Assembly (NCBI RefSeq): GCF_001417955.2
Contig: NZ_LKTM01000346.1
Location: 1 to 37,901, forward strand
Direction: 5' to 3'
DNA from: Mycobacterium gordonae
GTDB lineage: Bacteria; Actinomycetota; Actinomycetes; Mycobacteriales; Mycobacteriaceae
Length of the DNA: 37,901 bases
A model generated the notes under the pieces. It was not told where the DNA came from. It saw only the letters and a program-made list of their open reading frames with translations, and searched no databases. Positions 14,409 to 22,828 of the stretch are shown piece by piece; position 1 is the first letter of the stretch; every line of letters begins with the position of its first letter. The translations under genes and the position numbers were made by a program.

Positions 14409-15443
14409 TCAGCCGGCCAGGGACTTGCCGGCGCAGTGCAGGTCGTTGCAGGCCTCGATGACGCGCTCGGTCATGCCGGCTTCAGCCTTCTTGAGGTAGC
14501 TGCGCGGGTCGTAGACCTTCTTGTTGCCGACTTCGCCGTCGACCTTGAGCACGCCGTCGTAGTTGGAGAACATGTGCGCGACGATCGGGCGGGTGAAGGC
14601 GTACTGGGTGTCGGTGTCGACGTTCATCTTCACCACGCCGTAGCGCAGCGCCTCCTCGATCTCGGACTTCGCCGAGCCCGAGCCGCCGTGGAAGACGAAG
14701 TCGAACGGCTTGGCGTCATCGCCCAGGCCAAGCTTGGCCGCCGCCACCTTCTGGCCCTGGTCCAGGATGTCGGGGCGCAGCTTGACGTTGCCCGGCTTGT
14801 AGACGCCGTGCACGTTGCCGAACGTGGCGGCCAGCAGGTAGTGGCCGTGCTCGCCATGGCCCAGTGCCTCGATGGTCTTCTCGAAGTCCTCCGGAGTGGT
14901 GTAGAGCTTGTCGTTGATCTCGTTGGCGACGCCGTCTTCTTCGCCGCCGACGACGCCGATCTCGATTTCCAGGATGATCTTGGCGGCCGCGGCCTGCTTG
15001 AGCAGCTCCTGCGCGATCTCGAGGTTCTCGTCGATGGGAACCGCCGAGCCGTCCCACATGTGCGACTGGAACAGGGGGTTCTTGCCGGACGAGACTCGGT
15101 CTGAAGAGATCGCCAGCAAGGGACGGACGTAGGTGTCCAGCTTGTCCTTGGGGCAGTGGTCGGTGTGCAGCGCCACGTTGATCGGGTACTTGGCCGCGAT
15201 GATGTGGGTGAATTCGGCCAGGGCCACCGCACCCGTCACCATCTCCTTGATCCCGAGTCCGGAGCCGAATTCCGCGCCGCCGGTCGAGAACTGGATGATG
15301 CCGTCACTGCCGGCGTCGGCGAAGCCCTTGATGGCTGCGTTGATGGTCTCCGAGGAGGTGCAGTTGATGGCCGGGAACGCGTACGCGTTCTCCTTGGCAC
15401 GTCCCAACATCTCGGCGTAGATCTCGGGCGTTGCGATAGGCAT
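14409..15443 (-). CDS. fba: Class II fructose-bisphosphate aldolase
   Basis: A 344-residue zinc-dependent aldolase that interconverts fructose 1,6-bisphosphate with dihydroxyacetone phosphate and glyceraldehyde 3-phosphate in glycolysis and gluconeogenesis. Zinc ligands are visible at His96 (HTDHCPKD), His212 and His252 (VFHGGSGSA), with catalytic Asp95. Length and residue numbers match the M. tuberculosis enzyme. The ATG at 15441-15443 has AAGGAG at good distance. It is transcribed away from the DedA gene, with about 60 bp for two promoters. Confidence 0.97.
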   Translation of the reverse strand: MPIATPEIYAEMLGRAKENAYAFPAINCTSSETINAAIKGFADAGSDGIIQFSTGGAEFGSGLGIKEMVTGAVALAEFTHIIAAKYPINVALHTDHCPKDKLDTYVRPLLAISSDRVSSGKNPLFQSHMWDGSAVPIDENLEIAQELLKQAAAAKIILEIEIGVVGGEEDGVANEINDKLYTTPEDFEKTIEALGHGEHGHYLLAATFGNVHGVYKPGNVKLRPDILDQGQKVAAAKLGLGDDAKPFDFVFHGGSGSAKSEIEEALRYGVVKMNVDTDTQYAFTRPIVAHMFSNYDGVLKVDGEVGNKKVYDPRSYLKKAEAGMTERVIEACNDLHCAGKSLAG

Positions 15444-15505
15444 GAAGGACTCCTTGTACGGAACGTGGTCTGCTCAGTATTGCAACGCCGGTATGTTGAA
15501 GCACC

Positions 15506-16183
15506 ATGAGCACCACCGTGACCGCGTCCGGCAGCATCCTGGACCCGATGTTCTGGATCGGCCCGGAGGGTCTGTTCGCCTCCGCGGTGCTGCCGACCAT
15601 CCTCGTCATCGTCTTCGTCGAGACGGGGTTGCTGTTCCCACTACTGCCCGGTGAATCGCTGCTGTTCACCGGTGGACTGCTGGCCGCCAAGGGGACGCTG
15701 GACATCTGGATCCTCGCGCCCGCGGTCGCGCTGGTCGCCATCCTGGGTGATCAGACCGGATACTTCATCGGGCGCCGCATCGGGCCGGCGCTGTTCAAGA
15801 AGGAAGACTCCCGTTTCTTCAAGAAGCACTACGTGACCGAGTCGCACGCGTTCTTCGAGAAGTACGGGTCGTGGGCGATCATCCTGGCCCGGTTCATGCC
15901 GTTCGTCCGCACCTTCACGCCGGTGATCGCCGGTGTCTCCTACATGCGCTACCCGGTGTATCTGGCGTTCGACATCGTCGGCGGCGTGCTGTGGGGCGGC
16001 GGCGTCACGGTGGCCGGTTACTTCCTGGGCACCGTGCCATTCGTCAACCAGAATCTGGAAAAGATCATTCTGGGCATCCTGTTCGTGTCGATGATCCCGG
16101 CGTTCATCGCCGCCTGGCGCGGCTACCGGTCCCGCCGCAACGCACCTGCACAGGAACCCGAAGATCTGCCGCTATCCGACTGA
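15506..16183 (+). CDS. DedA family membrane protein (Rv0364-like)
   Basis: A 225-residue integral membrane protein of the DedA/SNARE-associated family, linked in other bacteria to phospholipid or undecaprenyl-phosphate flipping and envelope homeostasis. The conserved acidic/proline entry ETGLLFPLLPGESLLF is at about 39-54. The second conserved motif, ARFMPFVRTFTPVIAGVSYM, is at about 131-150 and contains the family's essential arginines. A basic loop KKEDSRFFKKHYVTESHAFF lies between. A TATGTT hexamer at 15492-15497 may be its -10, giving a very short leader. Its 3' end overlaps that of the convergent GH76 gene by 12 nt. Confidence 0.93.
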   Translation: MSTTVTASGSILDPMFWIGPEGLFASAVLPTILVIVFVETGLLFPLLPGESLLFTGGLLAAKGTLDIWILAPAVALVAILGDQTGYFIGRRIGPALFKKEDSRFFKKHYVTESHAFFEKYGSWAIILARFMPFVRTFTPVIAGVSYMRYPVYLAFDIVGGVLWGGGVTVAGYFLGTVPFVNQNLEKIILGILFVSMIPAFIAAWRGYRSRRNAPAQEPEDLPLSD

Positions 16184-17287
16184 CTTGACCATCGCGACGT
16201 TGTGGGCGGCCTCCATCAGCATCCAGCCCGACAGCTGCACCGACAGGTCCCGCTCGGGGATCGAAGAACTGTTCACCGCACCCCCGACGAACTGCGCCTG
16301 CTGACCGCCGGCGGTGGGTATCTCGGCGTCGCGGTCCCAGAAGGCGCCGAACACCGGTAGGCCGTCCACCGTCTGGCGGTAGTCCCACGCCGACTTCGCC
16401 GACGACAGCACGATGTCGCGGGCGGTGTCGCGGGCGGCTTTGTCTTCGGCGGAGTCACCGGGCAGGTCGGTGGCGACCAGGGCCAGGTAGCGGGCGGTGA
16501 TGCCGGCGAACAGGCCGCCGTCACCGCCGCCGGCACTCTTCAGGACGCCGCGGGCCGCCATGTGTTCCTTGACTGCCGCAACAAGCCGGTGCACCCGTGG
16601 CCGGTGCCGGTCGTCATGGGTGCGCTTGGCGAGCTCTACTTCCAGCCCGAGCACCACGCCCTGGCAGTAGGTGTATTGGGCCCGCACCAACGACCCGCCC
16701 TTGATGCCGTCCAGCACCAGGTGCGTGTCGGGGTCGATCAGGGTTTCGTCGATCCAGTCGGCCATCTGCTGGGCGCGCCGCAGGTGCCCTTCGTAACGGG
16801 CCAGGAAGATGCCCGCCGGGCCGTTGCCCGGCGCGTTGAAGAACTGGTCCTGCTTGCGCCAGGGGATGCCGCCGCCGTCCTCGGGCACCCAGGCGTCGAC
16901 GAACTGCTTGGCCAGTGTGTGCAGCGCGCGGCTGCGCTCGACGCCGACCAGGCGTGCGGCGCGTTCCAGTGCCAACGCCAGCCATGCCATGTCGTCGTAG
17001 TAGCTGTTGGTCCAGCGCAGGGTGTTGCGCAGCCGGTGCGAGCGGATCTGCCGGTTGATGCGGGTGCGGCGCTCGGGTTGCGGATCCCGCAACTCGGCGT
17101 CGATCAGGCAGTCCAACAGGTGGGCCTGCCACCAGTAGTGCCAGGTGCCGAACATGCGGTCCTTGCGGTCCGACGGCCAGGCGACCACACCCAGCTGGGT
17201 GCCGGGCAATCCCCAGAGCCGACGCAGGTTGCGTTGCGTGACGGCGGTCTCGGAGGTGGCGGCCCGGTTCGCCCATACCTGATCCAT
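16172..17287 (-). CDS. Glycoside hydrolase family 76-like protein (Rv0365c-like)
   Basis: A 371-residue (alpha/alpha)6-barrel protein of the GH76 family, whose known members are endo-alpha-1,6-mannanases. The paired catalytic aspartates appear in NSYYDDMAWLALALERA near residue 98. Lipomannan or lipoarabinomannan mannan chains would be plausible substrates in a mycobacterium, but this is inference. No signal peptide is visible, so it may act in the cytoplasm. The frame extends to 17353, but the ATG at 17285-17287 with CGGCAGG upstream gives the expected N-terminus. It is divergent from the permease gene with 44 bp between the starts. Confidence 0.88.
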   Translation of the reverse strand: MDQVWANRAATSETAVTQRNLRRLWGLPGTQLGVVAWPSDRKDRMFGTWHYWWQAHLLDCLIDAELRDPQPERRTRINRQIRSHRLRNTLRWTNSYYDDMAWLALALERAARLVGVERSRALHTLAKQFVDAWVPEDGGGIPWRKQDQFFNAPGNGPAGIFLARYEGHLRRAQQMADWIDETLIDPDTHLVLDGIKGGSLVRAQYTYCQGVVLGLEVELAKRTHDDRHRPRVHRLVAAVKEHMAARGVLKSAGGGDGGLFAGITARYLALVATDLPGDSAEDKAARDTARDIVLSSAKSAWDYRQTVDGLPVFGAFWDRDAEIPTAGGQQAQFVGGAVNSSSIPERDLSVQLSGWMLMEAAHNVAMVKSVG

Positions 17288-17331
17288 ACCTGCCGATCCT
17301 GCCCTACCGTTTTCGGTGACGGGAGGGCACC

Positions 17332-18704
17332 TTGAACGGGCACGCAAAGTCACCGGACTACCTGGAGAAGAGGGAGTTGCGCACCGGTACCGCCGGGTGG
17401 CTGCTGCTCGCCGGGCTCGGCGTCAGCTACGTGGTTTCCGGCGACTATTCCGGCTGGAACTTCGGGCTGGCGCGCGGCGGTTTCGGCGGGCTGGCGATCG
17501 CCACCGCGGTGATCGCCGCCATGTATCTGGCCCTGGTGCTGGGGATGGCCGAGTTGTCCTCGGCGCTGCCCGCCGCGGGTGGTGGGTACACGTTCGCGCG
17601 GCGGGCGCTGGGGCCCTGGGGTGGGTTCGCGACGGGTACCGCCGTGCTGATCGAGTATTCGATCGCGCCGGCGGCCATCGCCACCTTCATCGGCGCCTAT
17701 GTGCAGTCGCTGGGACTGTTCGGCATTCGCGACGGCTGGTACGTCTACCTGGCGATCTACGCCCTGTTCATCGGCATCCATCTGGCCGGTGTGGGCGAAG
17801 CGCTCAAGGTGATGTTCGCGATCACCGCGGTGGCGATGGCGGGTATCGCGGTATTCGCGGTCGCCGCCGTCGGGCGCTTCCGGCTGGCGAATCTGACTGA
17901 GATCGCCCCGTCGCACGCGGTTGGCGCGTCTGCGTTTCTGCCGCACGGCTACCTCGGGGTGTGGTCGGCGCTGCCGTTCGCCATCTGGTTCTTCCTGGCG
18001 ATCGAGGGAGTGCCGCTGGCCGCCGAGGAAACCGCGCATCCGGCCCGCAATGTCCCGCGCGGCATCACCGCGGCCTTCGTCGTGCTGCTGGTGACATGCG
18101 TGCTGGTGCTGCTGCTGACCACCGGTTCCGGTGGCGCGCAGGCGATGTCGACGTCGGGCAACCCGCTGGTGGCGGCGCTGGGGCCGGTCGGCGCGGCCCG
18201 GGCGGTCAATTACATCGGGCTGGCTGGCCTGGTCGCCAGCTTCTTCTCGATCATCTACGCGTATTCGCGGCAACTGTTCGCGCTGTCCCGGGCGGGCTAC
18301 CTGCCCACGGCGCTGTCGGTCACCAATGCGCGAAAGGCGCCCACCCTGGCGCTCATCGTTCCGGGCGCGATCGGCTTCGCGTTGTCGATGACCGGCAAGG
18401 GCGACCTGTTGCTCAACATGGCCGTCTTCGGCGCCACCCTCAGCTACGTACTGATCATGGTGAGCCACATCGTGTTACGCAGCCGGGCACCCGAACTGGA
18501 CCGTCCGTACCGGACCCCCGGTGGTCGGGTCACCACCGGCTTCGCCCTGGTGATAGCGGCACTGGCGCTGGTCTCCACTTCCTGGTCGACGGTGTCGCGG
18601 CGCTCTGTTGCCTGGCGGTGTTCTGCGGCTTCCTGTTGTACTTCGCCTTTTACAGCCGGCACCGGCTGGTCACCAGCGCGCCGGACGAGCGACTGGCCGG
18701 GTGA
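17332..18704 (+). pseudogene. Ethanolamine-type amino acid permease with a one-base frameshift
   Basis: An APC-superfamily permease closest in pattern to ethanolamine permeases: SGDYSGWNFGLARGGFGG at about 35-52, AELSSALPAAGGGYTFARR at about 71-90, GPWGGFATG and EYSIAPAAIA. Twelve hydrophobic segments are expected. A TTG start at 17332 follows GGGAGG. The frame is intact to about 18578, then a missing base shifts it. The expected last helix and tail (FLVDGVAALCCLAVF to DERLAG) continue in another frame to the TGA at 18702-18704. Restoring one base gives 457 residues, normal for the family. Left uncorrected, the frame would run to 19278 antisense to coxE. Either the gene is inactivated or there is a sequencing error. 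The last 35 bp overlap the convergent coxE gene. Confidence 0.85.
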
Positions 18705-19884
18705 GCATCGCCAGAACCTCTTGCAGCGCGGTCAACGTGTGCCCCGGCAGGAACAGGTCGCAGAACGGCAGCGCCGCGGCCATCGAACCGGTCAGCGGCT
18801 GGTAATCGGGTTGTGCTGCACGGGGATTGAGCCATACCACCCGGTGGGTACGGCGGCGCAGCCTGGTCAGCGCGCGTTCGAGCACCTCGGGCGGGTCGCT
18901 GTCCCAGCCGTCGGAGGCGATGATCACGACTGCGCCGCGAAGCGCATTGCCGTGTGCGGGCGTCAGCAGCGCATTGATGCTGCGGCCGATGAACGTGCCG
19001 CCGTACCGGTCGGTCACCCTCGCGTTGGCGCGGTCCAGCGCCGCCTCCGCGGATCGGTGCGACAGCACGGCGGTCAGCCGGGTCAACGACGTCGAGAACG
19101 CGAAAACCTCGGGCCGGATCGCCATCTGGCGCAACATCACCGCTCGCATCAGATGCAGGTAGACGGTCGCGAAGGGTTGCATCGACCGACTCACGTCGCA
19201 CACCAGCACCACCCGCCGGGGCCGGCGGCGCGGCCGGGTCCGCGCCAGGGTGATCGTTTCCCAACCGGTCGAGCGTGACGCGTTGATGGTCGTCCGCAGG
19301 TCGATTCGCTTGCCGTGCGGACTGAGTTGAGTTCGCAGGCTGCGCCTGGTGGGCCAGCGCGGCAACGCTTCCCGCAGCCAGTCGCCGAGCAGCCGCAGAT
19401 CGTCGGGGTCGAACCGGTCGAACGGTTCGTCGGTCAGCGCGGCGATGCGGCTGGGCGCGAACTCGGGCAATCGGACGTCGGCGTCGCCGCCGGACTCGCC
19501 GGCGGTCCCGGTGGCCCAGGGCAGGGTCTGGGCCGGCGCGCCGGACCGGCTGCCACCGCGGTGCACGATCCCGGCCGCCGGAGTGCGCGGACCCGGCAAC
19601 GGCAGCGACGGGCTGTTACGTCCGTCGGGCGCGCCGGTGCCGAACACCGCGTCGAACACCGCGTCGAAGGCGCTCAGATCGTCCATCCGGTTGACCAGGC
19701 TCAGCCGCGCGGCCCAGTACAGTGACGACCGGTCGTGGGGCGTCAGGCGCTGCAGGGCCTGCACGAAAGTCGTTTGGCCGCCGGCCGATACCGAGACTCC
19801 AGCACCGCGCAGCCGCGCCACCAGGGCGGCCGCGAACGCCGCCAGGTCGACGCCGGGCAGCAGGGCCGGGGCTCGGGTGCTCAC
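18670..19884 (-). CDS. coxE: CoxE-like VWA-domain protein (Rv0368c-like)
   Basis: A 404-residue protein with a C-terminal von Willebrand A domain. The metal-ion adhesion (MIDAS) motif is DVSRS at residues 230-234, followed by a conserved SDGWDSDPP near residue 325. CoxE proteins act with the AAA ATPase CoxD to insert sulfur and copper into the molybdenum centre of CO dehydrogenase. It is the last gene of the cox cluster. The start is GTG at 19882-19884, overlapping the coxG stop as GTGA. The N-terminal half contains a Pro/Gly-rich linker (about 83-135) that is unlikely to be folded. Confidence 0.9.
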   Translation of the reverse strand: MSTRAPALLPGVDLAAFAAALVARLRGAGVSVSAGGQTTFVQALQRLTPHDRSSLYWAARLSLVNRMDDLSAFDAVFDAVFGTGAPDGRNSPSLPLPGPRTPAAGIVHRGGSRSGAPAQTLPWATGTAGESGGDADVRLPEFAPSRIAALTDEPFDRFDPDDLRLLGDWLREALPRWPTRRSLRTQLSPHGKRIDLRTTINASRSTGWETITLARTRPRRRPRRVVLVCDVSRSMQPFATVYLHLMRAVMLRQMAIRPEVFAFSTSLTRLTAVLSHRSAEAALDRANARVTDRYGGTFIGRSINALLTPAHGNALRGAVVIIASDGWDSDPPEVLERALTRLRRRTHRVVWLNPRAAQPDYQPLTGSMAAALPFCDLFLPGHTLTALQEVLAMLTRPVARPARW

Positions 19885-20513
19885 TCGCGGTTGCGCCGGC
19901 GCAGCAGCCAGATCAGGGCCAGCACGGCGAGCACGGCGGCCGCCACCGCACCGTACTTCTTGAGTTGGTCGCCGCCGGCCAGTTCGAGCAGGTCGATGGG
20001 CTCAGGTTCGGGTTCCTGGCGGGTGCCCGGGACGGGATTGGCCGGCCACGCCGGGATGGGCTCTTCCGCGCCGGCGCCCAGCTCGGCTTCCAGGGACTCC
20101 ACGAACTGGCCCAGCAGCTTCTCCGAAACCTGTTGCAGCATTCCGCTGCCGAACTGCGCCAGCTTGCCGACGATCTTGAGGTCGGTGTCGACGGTGACGT
20201 TGGTGCGCTCGCCCGCCGCCTGCAGCTGGGCGGTCACGGTGGCCGCCGCGTTCCCCGTTCCCCGCGCCTCTTTGCCTTTGGCGTCGAAGACCGCTCGATG
20301 CTGGCCGCGGTCCTGCTCGATGAAGTGCACCTTGCCGGTGAATTCACTGGTGACCGGTCCGACTTTGACCTTGACCTTGCCCAGATAGTCCTCGCCCTCG
20401 TGACCGACCAGTTGCGCCCCCGGCATCAGCGGGATCACCCTCTCGAGGTCGCAGAGCACGTCCCACGCCTCCTCGATGGGCGCGCTGACGGTGAACTGGT
20501 TGGCGATCTTCAT
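19881..20513 (-). CDS. coxG: CoxG-like protein with C-terminal membrane anchor (Rv0369c-like)
   Basis: A 210-residue protein. Residues 1-145 form an SRPBCC/CoxG domain (ANQFTVSAPIEEAWDVL at the start, LMPGAQLV near 33). A Pro/Glu linker (about 146-175) and a single hydrophobic tail helix with a basic end (LLRRRNRE) follow. CoxG proteins recruit CO dehydrogenase to the cytoplasmic membrane for electron delivery to the quinone pool, and the tail is consistent with that. It is longer than the M. tuberculosis orthologue as I remember it (about 171 residues). The ATG at 20511-20513 is preceded by GAGAGGAC, 13 nt after the coxD stop. Confidence 0.9.
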   Translation of the reverse strand: MKIANQFTVSAPIEEAWDVLCDLERVIPLMPGAQLVGHEGEDYLGKVKVKVGPVTSEFTGKVHFIEQDRGQHRAVFDAKGKEARGTGNAAATVTAQLQAAGERTNVTVDTDLKIVGKLAQFGSGMLQQVSEKLLGQFVESLEAELGAGAEEPIPAWPANPVPGTRQEPEPEPIDLLELAGGDQLKKYGAVAAAVLAVLALIWLLRRRNRE

Positions 20514-20526
20514 CGGGTGTGTCCTC

Positions 20527-21396
20527 TCATGTTCGGCTGTATTCCACCAGCGCATCGCGGATGGCGGTGCGGTCGTCGGGTGTCTTGGCCAGCGCACCCA
20601 GGCTGATCATCGCCGACTCGTCGACCAGATCGGCGACCCCGAGGGTTACCAGGGCGGCGACCCAGTCGATGGTCTCGGCCACCCCCGGCGGTTTGTCCAG
20701 ATCGAGTCCCCTTGCAGTACCTACGAATTGGGTGGCATGTTCGATCAGGGGAGCGGTGGCGCCAGGCACGGCGCGGCGCACGATCGCGGCGGCCCGCGCC
20801 GGTTCGGGGTAGTCGATCCAGTGGTACAGGCACCGGCGGCGCAGCGCGTCGTGCAGGTCTCGGCTGCGGTTGGAGGTGAGCACGGCGATCGGCGGCCGGG
20901 CCGCGACGAACGTGCCCAGTTCCGGGACGGTGACCGCGGACTCCCCCAGAAACTCCAGCAGCAGTGCTTCGAATTCATCGTCGGCGCGGTCGATTTCGTC
21001 GATCAGCAGTACCGGCGGAGTCGGTCCGCTGTGACGCACCGCCTGCAGGATGGGCCGGTCGACCAGATAGGCCTCGGTGTAGAGCTCATCCTCGGTCATG
21101 CCGGCGCCACCGGCCTCGGCCAGCCGGATGGACAGCAGCTGCCGCTGGTAGTTCCAGTCGTAGAGCGCCTCGCTTGCGGCCAGGCCCTCGTAACACTGCA
21201 GTCGGATCAACTCCGTCTTCAACACCGCTGCAAGCGTTTTCGCCGCCGTCGTCTTGCCGACGCCGGGTTCTCCTTCCAACAGCAGCGGCCTGCCGAGCTG
21301 CACCGCCAGGTAGATCGCCGACGCGGTGCCGGTGTCCAGCAGGTAGTCCTTCTCGTCGAACAGACGGGCCACCTCGCCGGGGTTGCTGAATGTCAT
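20527..21396 (-). CDS. coxD: MoxR-type AAA+ ATPase CoxD
   Basis: A 289-residue AAA+ ATPase. Walker A is GEPGVGKT at 42-49, Walker B is VLLIDEID at 129-136, and the sensor region is AVLTSNRSRDLHDALRRR near 170. CoxD is the chaperone-like ATPase needed for sulfuration of the molybdenum site and copper insertion in the Mo-Cu CO dehydrogenase, usually paired with the VWA protein CoxE found two genes downstream. Its ATG overlaps the stop of the mobA-like gene as ATGA. Confidence 0.93.
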   Translation of the reverse strand: MTFSNPGEVARLFDEKDYLLDTGTASAIYLAVQLGRPLLLEGEPGVGKTTAAKTLAAVLKTELIRLQCYEGLAASEALYDWNYQRQLLSIRLAEAGGAGMTEDELYTEAYLVDRPILQAVRHSGPTPPVLLIDEIDRADDEFEALLLEFLGESAVTVPELGTFVAARPPIAVLTSNRSRDLHDALRRRCLYHWIDYPEPARAAAIVRRAVPGATAPLIEHATQFVGTARGLDLDKPPGVAETIDWVAALVTLGVADLVDESAMISLGALAKTPDDRTAIRDALVEYSRT

Positions 21397-21980
21397 GTCG
21401 CGGTCGCCAGAAGTCGTTGGTAGTCCTCCCAGGTGTCCACGTCGAGCGGAACGGCACGGTCGACCCGCATTTCGCCCACCGGGTGGCGGCCGGACTCAAT
21501 CAGCTTCCACACGCCCTTGTCGCCGTGCAACCGGGAGAGTTCACCGAACATGCTGCGGCTGAACCAGAATGGGTGCCCGACGCCGTCGGTGTAACGACAG
21601 ACCGTGATGTCGGCCGGTGGCGCGTCGACGATGCGCCGCACATCGGCCGGGTCAATCCCCGGCTGGTCGCCGAGCATCAGCACGACACCCACCGAGCACG
21701 GGTCCACCGTTTCCAGCGCCACCCGCAGCGATGCCGAACACCCCGCGCCGAAGTCGTCGACCGTCACGACGTCGAACCCGTCCAACGACACCTGATCGCG
21801 TACGGCTTGGGCAGCGCCGCCCAGGGTGACGATCACCTGGTCGAAGCCCACGGCGCGGGCCACCTCCAGGGTGGCACCCAGCACCGTCGTATCACGATAC
21901 GGCAGAACCTGTTTCGGCCTGCCCAACCGCCGGGATCCGCCCGCCGCCAGTACCACACCGGTGACACCGGGCACGGTCAC
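21393..21980 (-). CDS. MobA/MocA-like nucleotidyltransferase (Rv0371c-like)
   Basis: A 195-residue NTP-transferase-fold protein. The N-terminal signature LAAGGSRRLGRPKQVLP is at about 11-27, and the metal-binding LGDQPGI motif lies near 103-109. Family members (MocA) attach CMP to molybdopterin to make the cytosine dinucleotide cofactor used by CO dehydrogenase and related hydroxylases. Placement inside the cox cluster makes CMP transfer the likely reaction. The start is GTG at 21978-21980, overlapping the upstream gene's stop as GTGA. Confidence 0.9.
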   Translation of the reverse strand: MTVPGVTGVVLAAGGSRRLGRPKQVLPYRDTTVLGATLEVARAVGFDQVIVTLGGAAQAVRDQVSLDGFDVVTVDDFGAGCSASLRVALETVDPCSVGVVLMLGDQPGIDPADVRRIVDAPPADITVCRYTDGVGHPFWFSRSMFGELSRLHGDKGVWKLIESGRHPVGEMRVDRAVPLDVDTWEDYQRLLATAT

Positions 21981-22768
21981 CCGCCGTCCCCACCGGCATG
22001 CGCGTGGCAGCCGTGGTGACTATCGTCCGCGGCGCGCGGGACGTGCGGTCCCGGCTCAGCCCGCGCCAGGCCGCCGCCGCGCAGCGCCGCGATGAGTTCC
22101 GCGGCGATGGCCACGGCGATCTCCGGTGGTGTTTTGGCGCCGATCGGCATCCCGACCGGGGTGTGGATGCGGCCCAGTTCGTCATCGGTGAGCTCGAGCC
22201 CGCTCAGGACGGCGGCTCCGCGTACCTTGCTGGCCACCAACCCGATGTAGCCGACGCCGTGATCGAGTGCGGCGCGGATGGTTTCGGCCTCCGGACCGCC
22301 ATGGCTGGCGATCACCACGGCGCTGGCGTCGGACAGATCGGCGTCCCGCCTCGCGTCGTAGCCAAGGACACCGCAGAGTTGCGTGAGTGCGTCGGCGATG
22401 GGCGTCTCACCGTAGATCCGGATCAGCGGGGCCGGCAGTTGCGGCGTCAGGAAGATTTCCAGCGATCCTCCGGACAGACACGGGTTGACGACCACGCAGG
22501 CGCCGGGCGCCTCCGGGAAGTGCACGTCGCCGTCGGGCAGCACCCGCAGCAGCACACTCTCGCCGGCCTGCAGCACGCCGAGTGCGGCCTTACGGACCGA
22601 GTTCTGCGCGCACTGGCCGCCGACGAATCCCTCAATGGTGCCGTCCGCCAACAGGATTGCCTCATCACCTGCGCTTGCCGAGGTCGGCTGCTCGGCGCGC
22701 ACCACCGTCGCGTGTACGAATGGTGTGCGCGCGGCCCGGAGTTGTTGTGCCCGTTCGCTGATGCTCAT
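21977..22768 (-). CDS. XdhC/CoxF-like maturation factor (Rv0372c-like)
   Basis: A 263-residue XdhC/CoxI-family protein. The N-terminal XdhC domain has FVGGQCAQNSVRKAAL, and the C-terminal NAD-binding-like domain has the GRIHTPVGMPIGAKTPPEIAVAIAAELIA block typical of the family. XdhC proteins hold and sulfurate the molybdenum cofactor before insertion. The C-terminus ends in a His-rich tail (DDSHHGCHAHAGG), which could bind a metal; copper is an attractive idea given the Mo-Cu site, but untested. The start is uncertain: ATG at 22766-22768 gives the family-like MSISERAQQL, while ATGs at 22793-22795 and 22814-22816 are possible, the former with a GAGG site. Confidence 0.85.
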   Translation of the reverse strand: MSISERAQQLRAARTPFVHATVVRAEQPTSASAGDEAILLADGTIEGFVGGQCAQNSVRKAALGVLQAGESVLLRVLPDGDVHFPEAPGACVVVNPCLSGGSLEIFLTPQLPAPLIRIYGETPIADALTQLCGVLGYDARRDADLSDASAVVIASHGGPEAETIRAALDHGVGYIGLVASKVRGAAVLSGLELTDDELGRIHTPVGMPIGAKTPPEIAVAIAAELIAALRGGGLARAEPGPHVPRAADDSHHGCHAHAGGDGG

Positions 22769-22778
22769 TACCCCGATT

Positions 22779-22824
22779 GCGCCGCTCCTCCTCATCGCTC
22801 GTTCCTCGCTCTGCATCGTCGCAC
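22779..22824. repeat. Possible dispersed mycobacterial intergenic repeat
   Basis: The sequence between coxL and the xdhC/coxF-like gene reads GAGCGAGGAACGAGCGATG followed by AGGAGGAGCGGCGC on the minus strand. I recall similar GCGATGAGGAGGAGCGG units scattered between mycobacterial genes, so this may be a repeat rather than unique spacer. No second copy is present in the window to prove it. Confidence 0.35.
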
Positions 22825-22828
22825 CGCG

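Noticed and set aside
18705..19278. Long C-terminal extension of the permease frame
   Set aside because: Product of the frameshift; it is antisense to coxE and has no membrane pattern.
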